Origin: Arenibacter arenosicollis
Lineage (GTDB): Bacteria; Bacteroidota; Bacteroidia; Flavobacteriales; Flavobacteriaceae
Assembly: GCF_014397245.1 (NCBI RefSeq)
Contig: NZ_JACLHY010000022.1
Coordinates: 16,237-80,236 of the forward strand
Direction of reading: 5' to 3'
DNA length: 64,000 nt
Positions 26,890 to 35,752 of this stretch are shown here, in pieces (positions within the stretch are counted from its first letter, which is position 1; each line of letters starts with the position of its first letter). A program made the translations under genes and the position numbers. The notes beneath the pieces are model-generated. The model did no database searches and was not told the origin of the DNA. It worked only from the letters and a program-made list of their open reading frames with translations.

Positions 26890-27318
26890 ATGACGAGTTT
26901 ACAGATAAAGACGAATCCCGAGGTTGCATTGGTTTTTGACAATTACCCCCCGGAGATCCGACAAAAAATAGAATACCTGCGTACACTGATCATTGAATCC
27001 GCCAAAAAAATAGAAGGTCTAAGCTTGTTGGAAGAAACTTTGAAATGGAGCGAGCCCAGTTATTTAACCAAAAGTGGTAGTACCATTAGAATAGATTGGA
27101 AACCCAAAAATCCAGATCAGTACGCCATGTACTTCAAGTGTACCAGTAAATTGGTACCTACCTTTAAAATGGTGTTCAACAATTCATTTAAGTTTGAGGG
27201 CAGTAGGGCCATCATTTTTCACCTTGGGGACAGCATTCCAAAAGAGGAACTGCAGGCTTGCATCACTGCAGCCCTCACCTATCACAAGGTAAAACACTTG
27301 CCTACCTTGGGCATGTAA
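26890..27318 (+). CDS. DUF1801-domain protein
   Basis: A 142-residue soluble protein of the DUF1801/YdhG-like fold: YPPEIRQKIEYLRTLIIESA, LEETLKWSEPSYLTKSG, STIRIDWKPKNPDQYAMYF and a C-terminal AIIFHLGDSIPKEELQACI. The KW-x-EP-x-Y pattern is the family core. Function unknown; it is related in fold to the first domain of the gene at 23587-24165. No operon partner is obvious. Confidence 0.85.
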   Translation: MTSLQIKTNPEVALVFDNYPPEIRQKIEYLRTLIIESAKKIEGLSLLEETLKWSEPSYLTKSGSTIRIDWKPKNPDQYAMYFKCTSKLVPTFKMVFNNSFKFEGSRAIIFHLGDSIPKEELQACITAALTYHKVKHLPTLGM

Positions 27319-27554
27319 ATTTTGAGGATGGAATAGGAATCGTCAAAGTCCGTCACGGAAAACATAGTAAATAACAACAAGATAAATTGATTATTTGTAC
27401 AACTCAGAAGTAGCCAAGCTCACACTTAAAAAAATATTGTAAATTAATACCTTCATACTTCCCCCACTTATTATAACCGCAGTTTAACGCCAATGACCAA
27501 TGATTATATATAATTGTTAGCAGCAAGTATAAAAATCAATATTTAGAAGGAAAT

Positions 27555-27723
27555 ATGAAAAACTCAACAAAGATTAAATTTGCAATTGCGTTTGTTCTTT
27601 GGGTTATTGGTACAGTATTGGTATACAAAAAAAGGCAGCGTAAATTCTCCGATTATTATAACCGGCGTTGTATTAGTAATTGGTTTGGTTTCCCAAATTC
27701 GTAAGAAAGTAAGCAAGGAGTGA
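27555..27723 (+). pseudogene. Frameshifted small two-helix membrane protein gene
   Basis: The frame opens MKNSTKIKFAIAFVLWVIGT and runs into a run of seven A (27627-27633), after which it becomes arginine-rich and stops early. If one A is removed, the frame continues as YKKGSVNSPIIITGVVLVIG followed by LVSQIRKKVSKE and a stop at 27721-27723. This gives a sensible 55-residue protein with two helices and a basic tail. It is either a homopolymer sequencing error or a recent +1 mutation. Family not recognised. Confidence 0.55.
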
Positions 27724-27995
27724 AATAGAATTTCAATTGTAATATACTGCCAAATTTAGTTGTATCACTTCACGAAAAACCAAGGCTAAATAGGCAATAA
27801 CCTGCCGTTGAAAATGCTATTCACAAACAATGCAAATACAAAAAAATTATTGTAACTTAACTATTCAATATCTCCCTCTCATTTTTAAGACCAAGATTAA
27901 CGCTTGGAACAGAATTATGATTCACAATCATAATCTAATACTGTACCTTATGAGTATCAAAAACATTGAGTATTATAATTTAATACCTAGGGAAT

Positions 27996-29677
27996 ATGAA
28001 ACGTTCAAAAACAATATGGGTTATTGCAAGTGTTTTAGTGCTTGTTTTTTTTGTCGGTTGTAAAAACAATAAACCGGACCCAAAATTAGCCTCTTTAGAT
28101 CTTTTGAGAGGTGAACTGCAATTATGTGGAAATGGACAATTTGGCAACGTCAACTTTTCCGAAGCCTGCAGTTACGAAACAAGGGAAACCTTTAATCTGG
28201 CCATTTCCCTGCTCCATTCCTTTGAATATACTGAGGCAGAAAAGGCCTTTGTTCAGGTATTGGATAAAGATCCAGATTGTGCCATGGCCTATTGGGGTGT
28301 AGCAATGAGTATTTACCACGGTTTATGGGCACCTCCTGAAAAATTCGTCTTGAAAAAGGGGGAAAACTTCTTACAGTAGCTGAAAAATTGCCCAAATCAA
28401 AAAAAGCAGAACAATATATTGAAGCCATAGGTGCTTTTTATAAGGACTGGGAAACAGTAGATAACCAAACCAGAAAGTTAGCTTATGCTCAAAAAATGAA
28501 AGAGATGTATGAAGAAAATAGAGAGGAAACCGAAGTAGCTGTTTTCTATGCCTTGGCTCTTAGTGCATCGGCTGTAGAGTCGGACAAAACGTATTCCAAA
28601 CAACGGGAAGCTGGAAAAATATTGGAAGATTTGTTCAAAAAAGAGCCCAACCATCCGGGCATTGCCCATTATATAATTCATTCATACGATTATCCGGAAT
28701 TGGCCCACTTAGGTCTTAGCACCGCTAGACGTTATGCCAGTATTGCTCCAAATTCTGCGCACGCACAGCATATGCCGTCGCACATTTTTACACGCTTAGG
28801 ACTTTGGGAAGAATCCATTAATACCAATATCAATTCAGCAGCTTCAGCTGTTTGTTATGCAGAAAGCATAGAACCCGGAGCTCATTGGGACGAGGAAGTA
28901 CATGCAATGGAATATCTGGTTTATGCTTATTTGCAAACAGGAAACAATACACTTGCCAAGGAACAGTACACTTATCTTAAATCGTTTAAAAAAATATTTC
29001 CTCCGAATTTTAAAATTGCATATACAGCAGCATCCATTCCTACACGATTAGCTGTTGAAAACAAAGATTGGGAAGAAGCAGCAGCTTTAGAGCTGCCTCA
29101 AATTGCGGAGATGGAATGGCAAAAATTCCCTTGGCAAAAAGCCCTATTACATTTTGCAAAGGCATTGGGGAATATACATACCGATAATCTATCAGCCGCT
29201 CAGGACGAACTTGATTTGCTGCGTTCTCTTGAAAAGGAGCTAATAACATTGAACGATCCTTATAAAGCTAACCAAGTAGCCATCCAAATTAAATCAATAG
29301 AGGCATGGCTTCAACTGAAAAAAGGGAATAGTGTAGAAGCTCTATCCTTGATGAATACCGCCGCAGAAATGGAAAGCCTTACCTCCAAACATCCGGTAAC
29401 GCCAGGAGAAATTTTACCCGCAGATGAACTTTTGGCAGACATGCTCCTAACACTAAACAAACCTGTCGAGGCCTTAGCCGCCTATGAGTTAAATCTAGAA
29501 CGGCGCCCTAACAGATTCAACGGAATCTATGGAGCAGCAATTGCATCAAAACTGGCGGGCAATAAAGAAAAAGCAACAGCCTTTTTTAAAGCATTGATAG
29601 AACTAACAGAGAACGCAGATAGCGATAGACAAGAAATAAAAGAGGCCAAAACATTCCTTGAAAAGAATATCATTTAA
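27996..29677 (+). pseudogene. TPR-repeat lipoprotein gene split by a frameshift
   Basis: Two frames form one gene: 27996-28379 encodes a lipoprotein N terminus (VFFVGC lipobox) with a TPR-like start (CAMAYWGVAMSIYHGLWAPP), and 28388-29677 encodes 429 further residues of TPR repeats (HIFTRLGLWEESINTNINSA, GIYGAAIASKLAGNKEKATA). Around 28361-28370 the sequence GGGGGAAAAC reads into a stop. One extra A there joins the halves as KKGEKLLTVAEKLPKSKK with no lost residues. The intact product would be about 560 residues, matching TPR proteins found beside Sco genes in Bacteroidetes. A sequencing indel is as likely as a true mutation. The next gene starts one base after the stop. Confidence 0.75.
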
Positions 29678-29678
29678 A

Positions 29679-30314
29679 ATGAACAGGCTCTATTACATGC
29701 TCATAGGCTCCCTTATTTGGTGCTTGTTGTCTTGTAATGAGACGACAAAAAAAGAATTACCCGTCTATAATCCTTCCGACTTTAATCCAGAATTAGTAGA
29801 TATCAGTTTACAAAAGACTGCTAAAGATCATACTGTTGCCAATTTTGAATTGATAAATCAAAATGGAAAAAGTATAACGCAAGAAGACTACAAAGACAAA
29901 ATATATATCGTCGATTTCTTTTTTACAAATTGCCCAAGTATTTGTCCTGTAATGACCAACAATATGGTTGAACTTCAAAATAAATTTCTAAACAACGACG
30001 AAGTAATGTTTTTATCATTGTCCGTAACACCTACCATTGATAGCATTCCTGTCCTGCGAAAATACGCAACCGACAAAGGCGTAATAGATTCTAAATGGAA
30101 TATAACAACTGGAAATAAAAAACATATTTATGAATTGGCAAGGAAAAGTTTTTTTGCCGTTGTTGAGCAAGGTGATGGTGGACTGCAAGATTTTATTCAT
30201 ACCCCCAACTTTATATTGGTTGATAAGAAAAAACAAATACGAGGAATTTATGATGGGACAAATAGTGAAGAAATTGAGCGATTAATAAAGGATATTAACG
30301 TTTTAGCAAACTGA
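29679..30314 (+). CDS. Sco1/SenC-family copper/redox lipoprotein
   Basis: The start at 29679 gives MNRLYYMLIGSLIWCLLSC, a lipoprotein signal with Cys at LLSC; an upstream in-frame ATG lies inside the TPR gene. The thioredoxin-like domain carries the Sco copper site CPSIC in FFTNCPSICPVMTNN and the conserved His in FIHTPNFILVD. The protein would face the periplasm and deliver copper to cytochrome oxidase or act as a thiol reductant. It directly follows the TPR lipoprotein gene (one base gap), so the two are coupled. Confidence 0.92.
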   Translation: MNRLYYMLIGSLIWCLLSCNETTKKELPVYNPSDFNPELVDISLQKTAKDHTVANFELINQNGKSITQEDYKDKIYIVDFFFTNCPSICPVMTNNMVELQNKFLNNDEVMFLSLSVTPTIDSIPVLRKYATDKGVIDSKWNITTGNKKHIYELARKSFFAVVEQGDGGLQDFIHTPNFILVDKKKQIRGIYDGTNSEEIERLIKDINVLAN

Positions 30315-30588
30315 TAAAAATAAATCTTGGATAAGACACTTAATAATTATAAAGGGATTCCAATCGGGCCTATACAAAAAAGACGACTAATCAGTTTTTA
30401 ATACCAGCCTCCCTTTGGCATACTAGTATTATATTAAGAAACTTACTGCTAGTAAAAAATTGGCCATTTTGGAAAGTGCATATTGCTTTCACCAAAAACA
30501 TTTCCCGAACCTAATTTTCCAGTGATTCTTCTGTAAATTTCCAAACTTTTCGTATACTAGTTTAACCGAATAATCCATTAAATCCTGC

Positions 30589-31077
30589 ATGAAAAACAAG
30601 ATTGAAATAAAACTGGCCCAAACCACGACCCAATACCTTGAGGCAAAAGAGTTGATTTTGGAATATGTAGCCTGGTTGGGAATTGACCTCTCCTTTCAAA
30701 ACTTTGATCAAGAAATGAAAGGCTTACCGGAAATGTACAACCCTAAGGACGGTGGGTTATTTATAGCTTATATAAACGAGGAGGCCGTTGGCATCGCCGG
30801 TCTCCGCAGATTCAACGCGGAGGATTGTGAGGTTAAAAGAATGTATGTAAAACCCAACGGTAGAGGCTTGGGTATAGGGCAACTGTTATTGAAACAATGT
30901 CTAGATACCGCAAGGAAACTACAATACAAAAGTGTAAAATTGGACACGGCCGACTTTATGAAATCGGCCATAAAATTGTATACGGACCATGGTTTTGTAG
31001 AAATTTCTGCTTATCGCCATAATCCCCACGAATCGGCCAAGTATTTTGAATTGGATTTGACCAAGAACCTAAATTAA
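30589..31077 (+). CDS. GNAT-family N-acetyltransferase
   Basis: A 162-residue acetyltransferase. The acetyl-CoA motif A is seen as VKRMYVKPNGRGLGIGQLLLKQCL, preceded by a beta-bulge strand GGLFIAYINEEAVGIAGLRR and followed by KSAIKLYTDHGF and YRHNPHESAKYFELDL. The substrate cannot be inferred. Single gene with about 270 empty bases upstream. Confidence 0.9.
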   Translation: MKNKIEIKLAQTTTQYLEAKELILEYVAWLGIDLSFQNFDQEMKGLPEMYNPKDGGLFIAYINEEAVGIAGLRRFNAEDCEVKRMYVKPNGRGLGIGQLLLKQCLDTARKLQYKSVKLDTADFMKSAIKLYTDHGFVEISAYRHNPHESAKYFELDLTKNLN

Positions 31078-31215
31078 ACAGTAAGGGAGACCAAGATTTT
31101 GCTTAAGTCTGGATATCTTTACGTTAGTAGAAGGATTCAATAAAAGGTAATCCATGAATCGATTCATAAGAATCCGCAAACCTACAGCCCCATCTAGCTG
31201 TATTAAACATAGCAC

Positions 31216-31863
31216 ATGGAAAATATAATCACTACCACAGATAATATCCGTCTTTATAAAATTGCTCTGGGATTCGCCCTGTTCACCATAATCTACAATA
31301 TTGCGGAGGGTCTAATCTCCACCTACCTGGGTTTCGAGGACGAAAGTCTGGCGCTGTTCGGTTTTGGTGCGGATAGTTTTATAGAGGTCATCTCCGGTAT
31401 TGGAATAGCACATATGATTATTCGGATTCAAAAAAGACCTGATAGTAATAAGGATCCCTTTGAACGTACCGCTTTGAGGATTACAGGATTTGCCTTTTAT
31501 GGTTTGGTCGTGGCCTTGGTATTTACAAGCCTGTATAACATATGGAGTGGTCATAAACCAATCACCACCTTTTGGGGCGTCGTCATTTCTATCGTCTCCA
31601 TTGCCATTATGTGGATGCTTGTACTGGGCAAAAGAAACGTGGGTAAAAAACTGGATTCGGAACCTATTCTCTCCGATGCCAATTGTACAATGGTCTGTGT
31701 GTATATGTCCATTATCCTTTTGATCAGCAGTGGCATCTATGAACTTTGGAACATTCCCTATATAGACAGTGTTGGAACACTGGGGCTTTCATATTTTGCA
31801 TTTAAGGAAGGGAAAGAATGTTTTGAAAAGGCCAATAGCGATAAATATTGCGGCTGCCATTGA
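31216..31863 (+). CDS. CDF-like cation transporter-type membrane protein with atypical cysteine ligands
   Basis: This 215-residue protein has about six helices laid out as in cation diffusion facilitators. Helix 2 has SLALFGFGADSFIEVISG (Asp53) and helix 5 has SDANCTMVCVYMS (Asp154, Cys157, Cys161) where classical CDF proteins have His and Asp. The C terminus ends KYCGCH, a possible metal-binding tail, and no cytoplasmic dimerisation domain is present. Metal transport is plausible, but the ligand set suggests a softer metal or a different role. It lies 126 bases ahead of the thioredoxin-like gene and its operator-promoter. Confidence 0.72.
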   Translation: MENIITTTDNIRLYKIALGFALFTIIYNIAEGLISTYLGFEDESLALFGFGADSFIEVISGIGIAHMIIRIQKRPDSNKDPFERTALRITGFAFYGLVVALVFTSLYNIWSGHKPITTFWGVVISIVSIAIMWMLVLGKRNVGKKLDSEPILSDANCTMVCVYMSIILLISSGIYELWNIPYIDSVGTLGLSYFAFKEGKECFEKANSDKYCGCH

Positions 31864-31924
31864 TTCCCACCTCCTGAAACCAACCTGAGATCATAAGTGA
31901 ACCCGTAAAAATGATTAATTTAAT

Positions 31925-31954
31925 TTGTATAGTTAGGATTCCTTACTATATTTG
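31925..31954 (+). promoter_or_regulatory. Promoter with palindromic operator between -33 and -7
   Basis: TTG at 31925-31927 and TATATTTG at 31947-31954 match the Bacteroidetes -33 and TAnnTTTG -7 elements with a 19-base gap. The spacer holds a 23-base palindrome (31928-31950) centred on TAGGATTCCT, with 10 of 11 arm positions paired. A bound protein would block RNA polymerase. Related sequences stand before the next two genes. Confidence 0.75.
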
Positions 31955-31989
31955 TATGGCAATAGTGCAATAACCTAAATTTAAGAAAA

Positions 31990-32223
31990 ATGAAAAAATC
32001 AGTTTTTTATCACGCAGGATGTCCAGTATGCCTAAGTGCAGAACATGAGATCTTAGAACTAGTAGGAAAAGACAATGTTGAAATTGTACATTTTGGAACC
32101 AGCAAATCACGTATTCACGAAGCCGAAAAGGCCGGTGTTAAATCGGTTCCAGCCTTGGTCACCCCTACTGGAAATGTGCTGCACATTAACTTCGGTGCTT
32201 CCATGGCAGATGTAAAGGGTTAA
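31990..32223 (+). CDS. Small thioredoxin/glutaredoxin-like protein
   Basis: The 77-residue protein begins KKSVFYHAGCPVCLSAEHEI with a CPVC redox site (Cys11, Cys14) and keeps the cis-Pro motif in GVKSVPALVTPTGN. It is shorter than a thioredoxin and close to glutaredoxin-like thiol proteins. It likely reduces or relays disulfides in the cytoplasm, as no signal peptide is seen. The promoter carries the palindrome shared with the DUF2024 and MarR genes, so it is probably under the MarR regulator downstream. Confidence 0.88.
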   Translation: MKKSVFYHAGCPVCLSAEHEILELVGKDNVEIVHFGTSKSRIHEAEKAGVKSVPALVTPTGNVLHINFGASMADVKG

Positions 32224-32242
32224 AAAAATTTAACCCTTAAAG

Positions 32243-32255
32243 TTAGGATTCCTAA
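32243..32255. promoter_or_regulatory. Operator copy 2 (TTAGGATTCCTAA) before the DUF2024 gene
   Basis: The 13-base dyad TTAGGA-T-TCCTAA repeats the core of the operator at 31928-31950. It lies 20 bases after the thioredoxin-like gene and 33 bases before the DUF2024 start codon chosen here. No perfect -7 box accompanies it. Confidence 0.6.
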
Positions 32256-32287
32256 TAACTTGTTTTATAATTTTAATAATGAACGCC

Positions 32288-32551
32288 ATGAAAATATCGG
32301 TTTGGGACACTTACGTAGCCCGTGAAGACGGCAAGACCATGCATTTTGATATACTCGTACCCACTACTACGGAGGATAAGGACTGTATTTTTAGTTACGG
32401 TCGTGAATTTCTATCCAAAAAGCCGTTCCAAACAGCCGAATTATCCTCCAGGGAATGTAAGTTCTGCCATATGGAACAGGCTGCAGATGCCATAGCGGAT
32501 ACCATCAATAAAAAAGGGTATTATATCATAGAAATGGAAAATTGCGAATAA
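32288..32551 (+). CDS. DUF2024-family protein
   Basis: The 87-residue product starting MKISVWDTYVAREDGKTMHF matches the DUF2024 N terminus; an alternative ATG lies three codons upstream (32279). It contains a CxxCH motif in SSRECKFCHMEQAADAIAD and a further Cys at the end (MENCE). The family function is unknown and structures show a small alpha/beta fold. Its place between a thiol protein and a Cys-rich MarR regulator suggests a redox or metal role, which is inference. Confidence 0.85.
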   Translation: MKISVWDTYVAREDGKTMHFDILVPTTTEDKDCIFSYGREFLSKKPFQTAELSSRECKFCHMEQAADAIADTINKKGYYIIEMENCE

Positions 32552-32556
32552 TTTAA

Positions 32557-32574
32557 TTAGGATAACTAACTTTG
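32557..32574 (+). promoter_or_regulatory. Operator half-site and -7 box for the MarR gene
   Basis: TTAGGATAACTAA (32557-32569) keeps one clean operator arm, TTAGGA, and a degenerate second arm. It overlaps TAACTTTG (32567-32574), a match to TAnnTTTG. TTG at 32542-32544 is a possible -33 element. This fits autoregulation of the MarR gene. Confidence 0.5.
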
Positions 32575-32606
32575 CCTGTCGGGCAAAATCCCGGCAGGCT
32601 TTTTAT
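32574..32606 (+). terminator. GC-rich terminator hairpin abutting the MarR start codon
   Basis: GCCTGTCGGG and CCCGGCAGGC with loop CAAAAT are followed by TTTTTAT; the next base is the A of the MarR ATG (32607). It ends transcripts from the DUF2024 side and isolates the MarR gene. Confidence 0.85.
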
Positions 32607-33218
32607 ATGAACAAGAGTATTTTTAATCCAGACCATCAGGAGATCGACGTTTCCAGTAAAATTGTTGCCGGACTTGAACGTATATCCGAAGCATTCAAGG
32701 TTTTGCTCTGGGATAAAGCCAAATTATTGGGATTAAGTCCCATCCAGATCCAGATCCTAATTTTCATCGCCTACCACAAAACCGAATTCTGTAATGTAAG
32801 TCACTTGGCCAAAGAATTCAATATTACCAAACCTACTATAAGTGATGCTATTAGGGTGTTGGACAAGAAAGGTTTAATTACCAAAAACTACTCCTCCAAC
32901 GATAGTAGAAGTTATTCCATAGGTTTGTCCCCAGAGGGTAAAAAAATGGTGGAAGAAACATCTGATTTCGCAAATCCTTTAAAAACTCAGCTTACAAATA
33001 TAAATCAGACCGACCTGGGAGGTTTATTCGGCACCCTTAGCAAATTGATATATCAATTAAATAGAAGCGGAATACTTACGGTGCAAAGGACTTGTTATGG
33101 CTGTAAATTCTACCGTAGGGAAGCTGAACAGGATTATTGCAATTTGTTGGACAAGGAATTATTGAATAGGGATATTAGGTTGGACTGCCCGGAATTTGAA
33201 GAAAGGCCTACCCACTAA
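32607..33218 (+). CDS. MarR-family regulator with C-terminal four-cysteine motif
   Basis: A 203-residue regulator. A winged helix lies at about residues 40-115 (IQIQILIFIAYHK, FNITKPTISDAIRVLDKKGL, SRSYSIGLSPEGKKM). The C-terminal 45 residues hold CYGCKFYRREAEQDYC and a further Cys in RLDCPEF: Cys163, Cys166, Cys178, Cys194, pattern Cx2C-x11-C-x15-C. Such spacing suggests a bound iron-sulfur cluster or zinc. The gene is preceded by an operator-like sequence also found before the thioredoxin-like and DUF2024 genes, so it most likely represses this group and itself. The effector is unknown; a redox or metal signal is plausible. Confidence 0.88.
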   Translation: MNKSIFNPDHQEIDVSSKIVAGLERISEAFKVLLWDKAKLLGLSPIQIQILIFIAYHKTEFCNVSHLAKEFNITKPTISDAIRVLDKKGLITKNYSSNDSRSYSIGLSPEGKKMVEETSDFANPLKTQLTNINQTDLGGLFGTLSKLIYQLNRSGILTVQRTCYGCKFYRREAEQDYCNLLDKELLNRDIRLDCPEFEERPTH

Positions 33219-33376
33219 ATCCTCCACGCCAAACTCCAATAATAATTACATAACGCGGAATCTCTTCTCCACAACTTTGTGATATTTACTAAGATTTAGG
33301 ATATTTACGGCTTCCATGTTTTAAGAAAAACTAATAAATCCAAATCTAAGTCACTCTAGGATTTTAAATAAAATAA

Positions 33377-35752
33377 ATGAAGAACATTTGGCTACTGTGC
33401 GGCATATCTCTTTTGTCCATTATCCCTTGTTTTGCGCAGCAAGGAAATACCTCAACATTATCGATCAAAGAAATTATGCAGGGTGATAACTTTGTGGGAC
33501 ATCTTCCATCCAACTCCCAGTGGTCCATGGATGGCCAAACCCTATATTTTGATTGGAATCCCATACAAGCACAAAGTGACTCCCTTTACACCTATCATTT
33601 AAAATCGGCCAAGACGGTAAAAACTGATTTTGAGACCGAGTACGCCCTACCACGTACTATCGGGGTCTATAACCAGGATAGATCCCTGAAACTATATGCC
33701 AAACGGGGCGATATATTTCTATTAAACCTTAAAAACCAACATATTACCCAGATAACCCAGACCGAAGAATACGAAACCACCCCCCATTTCACGGACAATG
33801 GCACCAAAGTTGCCTTTCAAAAGGATAAAAATCTTTTTACCTGGAATATAGCTAACGGGAGTACCGTTCAGCTTACAAAAATTAAGTCTAAAAAAACGGA
33901 TGACGAAAAAAGTAAAAAAGACCAATGGCTGTACGAAGATCAATTAGGCCTATTTGATGTACTGCGAGAAAGAAAAACAAAAAAAGACGCAACCGAGGAA
34001 ATAAACAAACGTTTGGAGGCTAAGGAACCTTTATCTATCGACCCCGGCGACAGATCAATTTACAATCAAAGGATTAGCCCCAAAGGAGAATATATCACTT
34101 ACATAGCCGCAAAATCGCCAGAAACATATAAGGGTACCATTGTTCCCCATTACGTTACCGAATCGGGCTATACCGAAAATGAAAATACAAGATCGAAGGT
34201 GGGCAACGAACCTTACGAATATGAAATGTTCGTATATGACATTGCCAATAGAAAAGCCTATCCAGTAGTCCTGGACAGCCTGGAAGGTTTGGATTACGTA
34301 CCTGAATACACCAAGGATTATCCGGATAAGACCTACGAAAATAAAAACAGGCTAGGCTATATTGATGGCCCTCTTTGGAGCGAGGACGGAAAATATGCGG
34401 TGCTGGACATTAATAGCAACGATTATAAAGACCGATGGATAGTACTTCTAGATCCCAAAAACGGCATGGTTACTCAATTAAATCGCCAACATGACGAAGC
34501 CTGGATAGCCGGACCTGGCATTGGAGGATACGAAGGAGGCGAAATGGGATGGATGCCAGATGGAAAAAGTATCTGGTTCCAATCCGAAAAAACAGGATAT
34601 TCACATCTCTATATGATGGATGTAAACACCAAAAAAGTAACGACATTAACTTCGGGTGAATTTGAAATTTACGACCCACTAATCTCAAAGGATAAAAAGC
34701 GTTGGTACTTTACGGCCAACAAAAACCATCCTGGGGACCGCCAGTTTTATAGCATGCCCATTGGAGGTGGAAAACTACAACAACTGACCCAGATGATAGG
34801 GGCCAACGAGGTTACCCTGTCCCCAGATGAGCGTAAAATGGCCATACTGCATTCATACACCAACAAGCCCACGGAACTTTACTTACAGGACAATCCAATT
34901 TGGGGAAAATCCAAAGCAGAGGCAAAACGTATAACCTTCTCCACTACCAAAAATTTTAAAGAATATCAATGGCGTGACCCTGAAATAATCACGTTCCAGG
35001 CCAAAGATGGCGAGGCAGTACACGCTCGGCTATACAAACCCAATTCCGACATAATAAACAAGTCGGCCGTTATTTTTGTACATGGAGCGGGATATTTGCA
35101 AAACGCACATAAATGGTGGAGTACCTATTTTAGAGAGTATATGTTCCACAATCTCTTAGTGGACAATGGTTACACCGTATTGGACATTGATTATAGGGGC
35201 AGTGCTGGCTATGGTCGGGACTGGAGAACCGGAATATACCGACACATGGGTGGAAAGGACTTGTCCGACCAAGTGGATGGAGCAGCGTATTTGGTACGGG
35301 AATTAGGAATAGACCAAGATAAAATAGGTATCTATGGTGGCTCCTATGGCGGATTTATAACCTTAATGGGAATGTTTACCACCCCCGACACCTTTAAAGC
35401 GGGTGCAGCAATCAGGTCCGTGGGAGACTGGGCAGCATACAGCCACGGATATACGGCACGGATATTAAACACTCCGGTCACAGACAGTCTGGCCTACCGA
35501 AGAAGTTCCCCAATTTATTTTGCGGACGGATTAAAGGGCGATTTATTGATCCTGCACGGCATGATAGATGACAACGTCCATTTTCAGGATATGGTGCGAT
35601 TATCCCAACGCTTGATCGAATTGGAGAAACACAATTGGGAGATGGCAGTATACCCGGTAGAACGACACGGTTTTGTTGAGCCCAGTAGCTGGACAGATGA
35701 ATACACCCGTATCTTTAAGTTATTCCAACAAAGTTTGCTGAATAAAAACTAA
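33377..35752 (+). CDS. Secreted S9-family prolyl oligopeptidase/dipeptidyl peptidase
   Basis: A 791-residue exported peptidase (signal cleaved after PCFAQQ). Residues to about 520 form a TolB/DPP-IV-like propeller with repeated strands such as SQWSMDGQTLYFDW and GEMGWMPDGKSIWFQSE. The C-terminal alpha/beta hydrolase domain has Ser656 in YGGSYGGF, an Asp in MIDDNVHF (731 or 732) and His764 in VERHGF, the full catalytic triad. It likely releases peptides from periplasmic protein. It is a single gene. Confidence 0.92.
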   Translation: MKNIWLLCGISLLSIIPCFAQQGNTSTLSIKEIMQGDNFVGHLPSNSQWSMDGQTLYFDWNPIQAQSDSLYTYHLKSAKTVKTDFETEYALPRTIGVYNQDRSLKLYAKRGDIFLLNLKNQHITQITQTEEYETTPHFTDNGTKVAFQKDKNLFTWNIANGSTVQLTKIKSKKTDDEKSKKDQWLYEDQLGLFDVLRERKTKKDATEEINKRLEAKEPLSIDPGDRSIYNQRISPKGEYITYIAAKSPETYKGTIVPHYVTESGYTENENTRSKVGNEPYEYEMFVYDIANRKAYPVVLDSLEGLDYVPEYTKDYPDKTYENKNRLGYIDGPLWSEDGKYAVLDINSNDYKDRWIVLLDPKNGMVTQLNRQHDEAWIAGPGIGGYEGGEMGWMPDGKSIWFQSEKTGYSHLYMMDVNTKKVTTLTSGEFEIYDPLISKDKKRWYFTANKNHPGDRQFYSMPIGGGKLQQLTQMIGANEVTLSPDERKMAILHSYTNKPTELYLQDNPIWGKSKAEAKRITFSTTKNFKEYQWRDPEIITFQAKDGEAVHARLYKPNSDIINKSAVIFVHGAGYLQNAHKWWSTYFREYMFHNLLVDNGYTVLDIDYRGSAGYGRDWRTGIYRHMGGKDLSDQVDGAAYLVRELGIDQDKIGIYGGSYGGFITLMGMFTTPDTFKAGAAIRSVGDWAAYSHGYTARILNTPVTDSLAYRRSSPIYFADGLKGDLLILHGMIDDNVHFQDMVRLSQRLIELEKHNWEMAVYPVERHGFVEPSSWTDEYTRIFKLFQQSLLNKN

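Noticed and set aside
27830..28063. 77-codon frame before the TPR gene
   Set aside because: It overlaps the lipoprotein start of the TPR gene; no family-like features.
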